Assembly (NCBI RefSeq): GCF_016735585.2
Contig: NZ_JAERSE020000001.1
Coordinates: 434,001-498,000 of the forward strand
Origin: Chryseobacterium tagetis
GTDB taxonomy: Bacteria; Bacteroidota; Bacteroidia; Flavobacteriales; Weeksellaceae
Reading direction: 5' to 3'
Length of the DNA: 64,000 bases
The notes beneath the pieces are model-generated. The model saw only the letters and a list, made by a program, of their open reading frames with translations. It did no database searches and was not told the DNA's origin. Below are positions 11,401 through 17,344 of the stretch, in pieces (the stretch's first letter is position 1; each line of letters starts with the position of its first letter). The position numbers were made by a program, and so were the translations under genes.

Positions 11401-12484
11401 ATTCCTGTGGCGCAAATCCTAAAATTCCAACACCCCAGGTTTTTTCTCTGGCTAAATTTTTAGTATCAAATACCAAAGATTTTGCAGCATTACCTTTTAA
11501 TAAAGATAAAGCAACAAAAGGTAATGCTCCTGCTTCTGCAACTGCATTAGCAAATGCAGGAACGTCGCTCACACGAGTCATCGGACCTTGTGCAATGGGA
11601 TATTTTAAGTTTAAGTCTTTGGCTAAAATATTTTCTTTATCGATAATTTGAAGTGCTTTTGCCTGTTTCAAATGACCGTACATGGCTTCTTTAAATCCGA
11701 AAACTAATTTTTTCAGATTTTTAAAATCTTCATATAGATCGATTGCTAAAGAAATGTCCTGTCCCATAGGAATATAGCTCTTGTTAATGTCAAGATCTGT
11801 GAAATATTCCATAAGTTCTTCAGCGGTTATATTTTCCGGTAAAGTAGGGGAGTTGGGTCTTACCAATACTCTATGATTGGCGATAATTTTTGTTTCTGTT
11901 CCGTTTAATTTTGAAGAAAGATCCTTGATTTCTTTCGGAACAGAAGTTTCTGGGAACAAAGCAAGCTGGCTGTCCAGTACGATACCCGTTGCTCCAAGAG
12001 ATTTTGCAGCAGCAGCAGTATGTAGCCCAATTCCGCCCTGTACCCAAACAGGAATGGATTTTATTTCTTTAATCACGCGCTGGAAAAGCACAAACGTAGA
12101 TTCGTATCCTACCAATCCTCCGGCTTCATTTCCTTTGATGATGATCCCTGTTGCTCCTAATTGTTCGGCTTTTTTGGCATCATCTAAACTGTTGACCTGA
12201 TAGATGGCGGATTGATTCCAGGAAGGATTTACTGAAATTTGAATTGGTAAAATTACAAATTGTACTTTATCCGAAAAGGTGAGGGATTTTAATCTGGCAT
12301 TTGAAATATGAATACCATAATAAGGTATATCCGCTTTGTCAAGTAGACTAAGTGATTCTTGTGCGGTCACTAACTCATGTCCTAAACTTAAAACAGGGAA
12401 TGCACCTGCTTCATGGAGTTTACTGATAAGATTAACATCCGGTTTTTCAAAAGGAGTTAATCCGATAATGGTTAAGTTTTTCAT
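5486..12484 (-). CDS. PUFA-synthase-like megasynthase (NMO-like x2)-KS-AT-ACP-ACP-KR
   Basis: A 2332-aa first gene of the operon. Residues about 1-200 and 285-620 are two nitronate-monooxygenase/PfaD-like flavin barrels. The second keeps the ECGGHVG motif (about 425-431), whereas the first has AGGLVG at the matching place. The KS (about 645-1090) has Cys832, His967 and His1007. The AT (about 1180-1490) has FPGQGSQ, GHSYGE (Ser1275) and His1380. A Pro/Gln-rich linker (about 1540-1650) leads to two carrier domains, each with LEADLSIDSIKR (Ser1690 and Ser1801). The C-terminal ketoreductase has GGAQGIT (about 2067) and the SS-Y pair around Ser2237 and Tyr2251. The chemistry predicted is iterative extension, keto reduction, and enoyl reduction by the flavin domain, with dehydration supplied by the partner protein. 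The product is not predictable. Confidence 0.9.
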   Translation of the reverse strand: MKNLTIIGLTPFEKPDVNLISKLHEAGAFPVLSLGHELVTAQESLSLLDKADIPYYGIHISNARLKSLTFSDKVQFVILPIQISVNPSWNQSAIYQVNSLDDAKKAEQLGATGIIIKGNEAGGLVGYESTFVLFQRVIKEIKSIPVWVQGGIGLHTAAAAKSLGATGIVLDSQLALFPETSVPKEIKDLSSKLNGTETKIIANHRVLVRPNSPTLPENITAEELMEYFTDLDINKSYIPMGQDISLAIDLYEDFKNLKKLVFGFKEAMYGHLKQAKALQIIDKENILAKDLNLKYPIAQGPMTRVSDVPAFANAVAEAGALPFVALSLLKGNAAKSLVFDTKNLAREKTWGVGILGFAPQELRDEQTSYILEAKPPVVLIAGGRPAQAKVFEKAGIKTFLHVPSPALLDIFLKEGATNFIFEGRECGGHVGPLSSMVLWEKQIERILKEDHPENISVFFAGGIHNDFSTAFVSIMAAPLAARGVKVGVLIGTAYLYTQEAVSCGAIQEEFQVQALQAKETVLLETAPGHETRCLDTSFAQYFNEEKAKLIAAGTDKKEVWEKLEKLNVGRLRIAAKGVERQGDQLVNIPKEDQLDLGMYMIGQIATMHDKVITLDELHQNVSINNQKYIQEAELSETPVSVEKPLDIAIVGMECIFPDAKNLEEYWRNIILGKDSVTEVPDERWNKELYYKPDSNEADVSHSKWGGFIPKIDFDPLEFGIPPQSLAAIEPTQLLTLLVAKRAMENAGYGEKHTNRENISVIIGAEGGNDLANSYSFRGFYKQVFGELHEEVKEAFPHTTEDSFPGILANVIAGRITNRLDLGGRNYTVDAACASSLAALELACQELVLGKSDMVLAGGADLHNGINDYLMFSSTHALSRKGRCATFDSEADGIALGEGVAILVLKRYEDAVKDGDRIYSVIKGVGGSSDGKALGLTAPRKIGQVRALERAYTQAGISPASVGLVEAHGTGTVVGDKTELSALTNLFSRSGALPGQTHLGSVKTQIGHTKCAAGLAGLIKASLAVYHGVKPPTLHLQNPNTYYNAQTSPFAFNAESGFWSEENRYAGISAFGFGGTNFHTVIANHPKQDDSAVLQSWPSELFVFRGDTYDEAKIQLNQIKSLLEVNDSIALKNIAYSLATSSEKQVQLSIVADTAEHLMMNIELALSGIESKDTFTVNKKEGKVAFLFPGQGSQRINMARDLFVAFPEMRKLIDSYPELGKVIFPSKTFDELTLKQQKETIKDTRLAQPLLGIVDLALAKFLQSIGIVPDMLAGHSYGELPALCFAGVFEEEKLVDLSIKRAQSILNSVEGGDPGSMIAVSSTRENLQPILAQVEGCYPVNYNAPTQCVVAGSTEAINKLMEVLKQERISAKKLEVACAFHSPLLAKSKGLYQTVLENVPFNEMQIPVWSNTTAEIYPTNVSDIKERLTDHLVQPVRFVEEVQAMYNDGARIFIEVGPGKVLTGLTKSCLEKDHLTLFVEDNNTNKLTHLLSTLAQYLGTGRSFNIAKLFDGRNAKSIQIDQPELYKKSPAIWRVNGQTAHPTTGSLPVNGALPIINPLQMNNFTQNTQTPVAENQTNAERMLQEYLNSMKMMIQAQRDVMLSFLGQNPQVHQAPVYQAPIQNSPTQNIPASVVSTSTNDGAEKTVVIPAKQAPTKDIKTLLLQVVSDKTGYPHEMLGMEMDLEADLSIDSIKRVEIIGTLKAELGSFSSNTANEDTIMEQLAGIKTLSGLVSWLTEYSGASNTTEKVGVTETQSSNSQAQTGFSLEELQTAILNIVSDKTGYPKEMLGLDLDLEADLSIDSIKRMEIIGDLKTKIGFGGDMEQTDDLMEKLAAIKTLNGLVSWIHEMSGNAPSEPEQSALSRLRFDLTPTNVSLIENNEILQGKRFAITQNESSQTLAIKKELEKHGAIAELVDTEKDLTDFDGLIILDLFSSSVKHNIIDHVDLIKKMDLDKAKWIYLISDTPAHVQELTDTTLLRHYKGHPGLFKSLAREFEQTNCRLISLTSPQQIDQIAEIALKEILSTDKPSEVIYKNDQRHKVDIIPSPLSTGLSEAQIQLDKDSVVLVLGGAQGITSELAKHMSQAYPCTYILVGRSEDPRNQAIYKELEVMKTKEEIRAYLIKSGTFTSPAEIEKETIKVFKNNQILRTIRDMEQLGNTIVYQSLDLCDENGLSELINNIYEKHNRLDGVIHGAGLLEDKLFKQKTTSSFGRVFDTKVKPLRVLAEQLRTDCQFVVLFSSIASVYGNKGQTDYAAANSVLDDYANALNKKLKGKVISINWGPWKGAGMVSATLETEYERRGISLIPLEQGKEIFLNEIKYGTESQVLIMSGTNW

Positions 12485-12574
12485 TGTGTTGTTGATATTG
12501 AATGATGGAAGGGGACTTTCATAAATAACATCAGATGTATTGTTGTAATCATCGATACTTCATTATGAAGGGAT

Positions 12575-12604
12575 AAAAGTAGTTAATTTTTATTATATTT
12601 TCAA
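12575..12604 (-). promoter_or_regulatory. Candidate promoter of the PKS operon
   Basis: On the minus strand TTG (12604-12602) is followed after 20 bases by TACTTTTA (12582-12575). This is one mismatch from the Bacteroidetes -7 consensus TAnnTTTG, at the usual -33/-7 spacing. It would give a leader of roughly 85 bases before the ATG at 12484. The match is imperfect and the surroundings are very AT-rich. Confidence 0.35.
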
Positions 12605-13338
12605 TGATAAACGATATTTGATAATTATTTTTTAATATGAAATTAAATTTGAGTTTAATTGTCTTTTAATCAGTTTATTATATTTGTTTTTTTTTATCTT
12701 TTTCTCGATTGATTATTTTATGATGAAAAATTAAATTTCTGTTAAATTGATGTTATTTGATAATAGAAAGAGGTTTTTCAATGAAATAATCTGTTTTTTT
12801 TCAACTAGTAGTGAATAAAATGGCTGATGTAAAAGAATTGTTTTATATTATATTATTAATGATAAAGATAAATTAGTAATAATTTATTAACATAGAAGTA
12901 ATAGTCTATATACGTGTTGATGTGTATAGTCTATTTTGATCCTTAAAGGGTAAGAATTTTTCGTTTAGTAGGGTAATGTTAACAAATATATAAATAAAAA
13001 ATAAAATATTTCAATGTTTTGAGACTTGTTTTTAATTTTAAAATATGCGATACGTAAAGATTCATAAAGATTTTGAAAGTTTTACATCTATTAAATATTG
13101 TAATTTTTGGTTCTTAAATTTTAACATATTTTAAGTTTATATATGAATTTTTAGGGTTGAGCTTTTTTTGAGAGAAAGATTTATTGATTTTTTAAGTTTC
13201 TATTTCCTTTTTTGTAATATTTCCTGTCTTGATATATAAAATGGGTGATTTTTTTGTAATATTTTTATTCATTTTTAGTGTAAAATGATACTTTTTTGTA
13301 GAATGTTGAAAAAAATATCAATATTATTTATGAATTTT
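12605..13338. other. Long, very AT-rich intergenic stretch
   Basis: About 730 bases between the PKS operon and the xylan locus with no credible open reading frame on either strand. The only structure noted is a 9-bp direct repeat ATAGTCTAT at 12901-12909 and 12926-12934, within a partly symmetric segment. No RNA gene, insertion-sequence end or strong terminator was recognised. The genes on either side are divergent, so it must hold at least parts of two promoter regions. Confidence 0.6.
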
Positions 13339-13480
13339 CTTATCATATTTTTAATGATTAAATAAAAATATATCTCCACCATTTTTTTTTAATCTAAACA
13401 CCTCTTTTTTAATATTTTCTGAAACATATATCATTTTTTAGATGATAACCTTATCATATTTTTAATGGTATAGTTATCAT
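13339..13480. promoter_or_regulatory. Repeated ATGATAA/TTATCAT operator-like elements upstream of the Nudix regulator
   Basis: An 18-bp direct repeat (CTTATCATATTTTTAATG) occurs at 13339-13356 and 13450-13467. The second copy overlaps a perfect inverted repeat ATGATAA-CC-TTATCAT (13442-13457). A degenerate copy with the same right half (ATGGTATAGTTATCAT, 12 of 16 matches) follows at 13465-13480. The array lies 110-250 bp upstream of the regulator gene. It is a candidate binding site for that regulator or for another sugar-responsive factor. The low complexity of the region is the main reason for caution. Confidence 0.45.
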
Positions 13481-13553
13481 AAAAAATAGATATGTAAATT
13501 ACTGATAAGCAGTAGATAATGTTTATTTTATTTTTTTTATTCAACTGAATTTT

Positions 13554-13561
13554 TATATTTG
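13554..13561 (+). promoter_or_regulatory. Bacteroidetes -7 element of the Nudix regulator gene
   Basis: TATATTTG matches TAnnTTTG exactly and lies 28 bp before the ATG at 13590. No clear TTG -33 element is seen at the expected distance. Confidence 0.45.
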
Positions 13562-13589
13562 TCATGTTACGTAAATGTTAACACGCTAG

Positions 13590-14306
13590 ATGGACTCAAA
13601 CTTTATTCATACGTATGTATCAGTGGATTGTGTTGTTTTCGGATTTGATCACGAAAACCGACTGAATATTTTACTGGTAGAACGCCACCTTGACGAGGAA
13701 AGACAAATAAAGCTTCCCGGAAGTTTAATTTTAAGTGATGAAGATGTTGACGATGCTGCCCAAAGAGTTCTTCATGAACTGACCGGGATTAAGAAAATGA
13801 TCCTGAAGCAATTCAAATGTTTTGCTGATCCTATGAGAGCAAGCAGTCAGGATGACATCAAATGGATGGGGATGGAGTATAAGCATCATATCGATAGAAT
13901 CATTACCGTAGCTTATCTTTCTCTTTGTAAAATAGATCATAAGATCAACAGTTCAAAGTATAATACGGTAGATTGGTGCCCGATTGATAAGTTGCCGTCT
14001 TTACCATTTGACCATAATAAAATTATTAATGAATCATTGATAGAAATAAGAAAATGGATTGAATCTGACTTCTCGATTATTTTTGAGCTTCTTCCTAAAA
14101 GATTTACGATCAGACAATTGTATCAGTTGTATAGTGCGCTGAGTGAAAAGTATATTGATATTAAAAACTTCCATAAAAAGATCTCCTCCTTCAATTACAT
14201 TGTTCCATTGGATGAGATTGAAACCAACGTTTCGCATCGTGCAGCGAGATATTATAAATTCGATGCTAAGATTTATAAAAAGAACAATACTAAACTAATT
14301 AAATAA
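13590..14306 (+). CDS. Nudix-family (NrtR/AraR-like) transcriptional regulator of pentose genes
   Basis: A 238-aa protein with an N-terminal Nudix fold and a C-terminal winged helix. The Nudix box region (residues 44-67, GSLILSD... to RVLHELTGI) is degenerate: the RExxEE core reads RVLHEL, so two catalytic glutamates are replaced. The C-terminal part (about 155-230, LPKRFTIRQLYQLYSALSEK to NVSHRAARYYKFD) has the winged-helix sequence typical of NrtR and of the Bacteroides Nudix-type AraR. Such proteins sense a ligand (ADP-ribose or arabinose) rather than hydrolyse it. It lies 16 bp before xylB in the same direction, so a xylose- or xylan-responsive regulator is likely. The actual effector is inferred from context only. 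Confidence 0.85.
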   Translation: MDSNFIHTYVSVDCVVFGFDHENRLNILLVERHLDEERQIKLPGSLILSDEDVDDAAQRVLHELTGIKKMILKQFKCFADPMRASSQDDIKWMGMEYKHHIDRIITVAYLSLCKIDHKINSSKYNTVDWCPIDKLPSLPFDHNKIINESLIEIRKWIESDFSIIFELLPKRFTIRQLYQLYSALSEKYIDIKNFHKKISSFNYIVPLDEIETNVSHRAARYYKFDAKIYKKNNTKLIK

Positions 14307-14322
14307 TCCCCTTCTTGAAATT

Positions 14323-15807
14323 ATGTATTTACTAGGCTATGATATAGGCAGTTCTTCTGTGAAAGTATGTCTCATTGAGGCATCGAGCGGAAAAGTGATC
14401 GCCTCTGAATTTTCTCCTAAAAAAGAGATGAAAATCACTGCGGTTCATCCCGGTTGGGCAGAGCAGAATCCTGTCGACTGGTGGACGAATCTGAAGCTTG
14501 CCCATGAAGCCGTAATGCATGAATCCGGAATTCATTCTGAAGACATTAAAGGAATTGGGATTACATGGCAAATGCATGGTTTGATCTTAGTAGATAAAGA
14601 TCAGAATTTATTAAGACCTTCTATTATCTGGTGTGATAGCCGTGCTGTTCCTTATGGAGAAAAGGCTTTTAAAGAAATTGGAGAAGAAAAATGCCTTTCG
14701 CATTTATTGAATTCTCCGGGAAATTTTACTGCTTCAAAATTAGCCTGGGTGAAAGAAAACGAGCCGGAAATTTTTGAAAAGATAGATAAAATAATGCTTC
14801 CGGGAGATTATATTGCCATGAGACTTTCCGGAGAGATCGGAATGACGATTGAAGGGTTGTCAGAAGGAATTTTCTGGGATTTTAAAAATAACTGTATCTC
14901 GGAAGATGTGATTAATTATTATGGAATTCCTAAGAGCTTTTTCCCTGAAATTATCCCGACTTTTGGGATTCAGGCGACGGTTTCTGCGACAGCGGCTCAG
15001 GAATTAGGATTAAAAGAAGGAACTCCAATTTCTTACCGAGCAGGAGATCAACCTAATAATGCATTGTCATTAAATGTTTTCAATCCGGGAGAAATTGCTT
15101 CTACAGCAGGAACTTCAGGGGTTGTGTACGGAGTTTTGGATAAACTGGATTATGATAAATTGTCAAGGGTAAATACTTTTGCGCACGTAAATCATACTGA
15201 AAAGCTGACCAGACTGGGAGTGTTGCTTTGCATCAACGGAACTGGGATTTTAAATTCCTGGTTAAAGCACAATTTCGCGACTTCATTATCTTCTTACGGA
15301 GATATGAATGATCTGGCTTCACTTTCTCCAGTAGGGGCAAAAGGATTAAGCATCATTCCTTTTGGAAACGGAGCGGAAAGAGTATTGGAAAATAAAGAAA
15401 CCAACTGCTCAATCCACGGAATTAATTTCAACATCCATACAAAAGGAGATATCCTGCGCGCTGCACAAGAGGGCATTGTTTTCTCTTACGAATACGGAAT
15501 GGATATCATGAGAAATATCGGAATGGATATTCAGGTCATTCGTGCGGGAAATGCCAATATGTTTTTAAGTTCAATTTTCAGAAAATCACTTGCCGGGGTG
15601 AGCAATGCGGTTATTGAGCTTTATGACACAGACGGAGCAGTAGGTGCTGCGAGAGCTGCGGGAATGGGAATAGGGTTTTATGCAGATTCTAAGGAAGCTT
15701 TTGCTTCTCTTGAGAGAATTGCTGTGATAGAACCCCAGTTAGAAAAACGAGAACAATATCTGGAAGCCTATTCAAGATGGAAACAGCATCTTAAAGAAAT
15801 AATCTAA
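14323..15807 (+). CDS. xylB: Xylulokinase
   Basis: A 494-aa FGGY-family carbohydrate kinase that phosphorylates D-xylulose to xylulose 5-phosphate. The N-terminal ATPase-fold motif is YDIGSSSVK (Asp7). The substrate-site MHG motif is at about residues 84-86, and the catalytic base is Asp242 in RAGDQPNNAL. Length is normal for XylB. It directly follows the Nudix regulator and precedes xylose isomerase, so the three form the xylose catabolic head of the xylan locus. The specificity call rests on this context plus the MHG and AGDQ motifs. Confidence 0.93.
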   Translation: MYLLGYDIGSSSVKVCLIEASSGKVIASEFSPKKEMKITAVHPGWAEQNPVDWWTNLKLAHEAVMHESGIHSEDIKGIGITWQMHGLILVDKDQNLLRPSIIWCDSRAVPYGEKAFKEIGEEKCLSHLLNSPGNFTASKLAWVKENEPEIFEKIDKIMLPGDYIAMRLSGEIGMTIEGLSEGIFWDFKNNCISEDVINYYGIPKSFFPEIIPTFGIQATVSATAAQELGLKEGTPISYRAGDQPNNALSLNVFNPGEIASTAGTSGVVYGVLDKLDYDKLSRVNTFAHVNHTEKLTRLGVLLCINGTGILNSWLKHNFATSLSSYGDMNDLASLSPVGAKGLSIIPFGNGAERVLENKETNCSIHGINFNIHTKGDILRAAQEGIVFSYEYGMDIMRNIGMDIQVIRAGNANMFLSSIFRKSLAGVSNAVIELYDTDGAVGAARAAGMGIGFYADSKEAFASLERIAVIEPQLEKREQYLEAYSRWKQHLKEII

Positions 15808-15918
15808 AAACAACTACAACGGAAATTTTCCATTGCACTTATTGACTCTTTTGAATCAATGAGTAGGGGATTCTTACCCTCAATTTTAAAAGAAAATTAA
15901 AAATTAAAACAATTATAT

Positions 15919-17247
15919 ATGAACACTTTAACAGGTACAAAAGAGTTTTTTACAGGTATCGACAAAATCAAATTTGAAGGAAAAGAAAGCAGAAATCCTT
16001 TAGCTTTCAGATATTATGATGCGGAAAGAATTGTTATGGGAAAACCTATGAAAGACTGGACGCGTTTTGCAATGGCTTGGTGGCATACATTATGTGCTAA
16101 CGGAAGCGATCCATTTGGTGGACCTACGATCCATCATCCTTGGGACATCGGGAATGATGCGGTAACAAGAGCAATGCATAAAATGGATGCAGGTTTTGAA
16201 TTTATGTCTAAAATGGGATTCAATTACTATTGTTTCCATGATATCGACTTGGTAGATCCTGCAAACAATTGGAAAGAGTATGAAAAAAATCTTCAGGCGG
16301 TTGTAGACTATGCAAAACAAAAGCAACAGGAAACGGGAATTAAGCTTTTATGGGGAACTGCAAACGTTTTCACGCATGAAAGATACATGAATGGAGCTTC
16401 TACGAATCCAAATTTTGATGTGGTGGCTTGTGCGGCTACTCAGGTTAAAAACTCTATCGATGCAACGATTGCTCTTGGAGGTGAAAATTATGTTTTCTGG
16501 GGAGGCAGAGAAGGATATATGAGTCTTCTAAACACTGATATGAAGCGTGAAAAAGATCATTTGGCGCGTTTTCTTTCAATGTCCAGAGATTATGCCCGTC
16601 AACAAGGTTTCAAAGGAACTTTCTTGATTGAACCAAAACCCATGGAGCCTACAAAGCACCAGTACGATTATGATTCTGAAACAGTAATCGGTTTCTTGAG
16701 ACATTACGGATTAGATAAAGATTTTAAATTAAATATTGAAGTGAACCACGCGACTTTGGCTGGACACACTTTCGAGCATGAGCTTCAGGCTGCTGTAGAT
16801 GCAGGGCTTTTAGGAAGCATTGATGCGAACAGGGGAGATTACCAGAATGGTTGGGATACGGATCAGTTCCCGGTAGATTATTATGATATGGTTCAGGCTT
16901 GGTTGGTGCTTCTTCCGGCGGGAGGTTTAGGGAATGGTGGAGTCAATTTCGATGCTAAAATCAGAAGAAACTCTATTGATCCTGAAGATTTGTTCATCTC
17001 TCACATTTCAGGGATGGATGTTTTTGCAAAAGGTCTTTTGGCTGCTGCAGATATTCTTGAAAATTCAGATTACAAGAAATTAAGAACAGATCGTTATGCA
17101 TCTTTCGACAATGGTAATGGAAAAGCTTTTGAAGATGGTACTCTTACATTGGAAGATCTTCAGAGAATTGCCCATGAGATTGGAGAACCACAACCAAAAA
17201 GCGGAAAGCAGGAATTGTTTGAAGCTATTGTGAATATGTATATCTAA
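15919..17247 (+). CDS. xylA: Xylose isomerase
   Basis: A 442-aa class II xylose isomerase that converts D-xylose to D-xylulose in the cytosol. Diagnostic motifs are [15 protein letters not shown] near the start, FHDID with His107 and Asp110 (ring-opening catalysis), the metal ligands in [15 protein letters not shown] and [12 protein letters not shown], and [17 protein letters not shown]. Length matches the family. The gene lies 111 bp after xylB; the spacer holds a weak 9-bp hairpin (15837-15864). A long-loop inverted repeat follows it before susC. Confidence 0.97.
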   Translation: MNTLTGTKEFFTGIDKIKFEGKESRNPLAFRYYDAERIVMGKPMKDWTRFAMAWWHTLCANGSDPFGGPTIHHPWDIGNDAVTRAMHKMDAGFEFMSKMGFNYYCFHDIDLVDPANNWKEYEKNLQAVVDYAKQKQQETGIKLLWGTANVFTHERYMNGASTNPNFDVVACAATQVKNSIDATIALGGENYVFWGGREGYMSLLNTDMKREKDHLARFLSMSRDYARQQGFKGTFLIEPKPMEPTKHQYDYDSETVIGFLRHYGLDKDFKLNIEVNHATLAGHTFEHELQAAVDAGLLGSIDANRGDYQNGWDTDQFPVDYYDMVQAWLVLLPAGGLGNGGVNFDAKIRRNSIDPEDLFISHISGMDVFAKGLLAAADILENSDYKKLRTDRYASFDNGNGKAFEDGTLTLEDLQRIAHEIGEPQPKSGKQELFEAIVNMYI

Positions 17248-17253
17248 TAAAAA

Positions 17254-17317
17254 AATAAAAAGGCTGTTAAACACTAAGGATTTTTTATAAATCATAATTA
17301 TTACTGGCCTTTTTATT
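17254..17317 (+). terminator. Inverted repeat (terminator or attenuator) between xylA and susC
   Basis: AATAAAAAGGC at 17254-17264 is perfectly complementary to GCCTTTTTATT at 17307-17317, with a 42-base spacer. The right arm ends in a T-run. It could lower read-through from xylBA into susCD and so set relative expression. The long loop makes it weaker than a classical terminator. Confidence 0.45.
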
Positions 17318-17344
17318 CAACCCTAATATTTAAAAATAATAATT

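Noticed and set aside
15837..15864. Hairpin between xylB and xylA as a terminator
   Set aside because: The 9-bp stem contains a mismatch, has no T-run, and lies between two genes that must be co-expressed; too weak to call.
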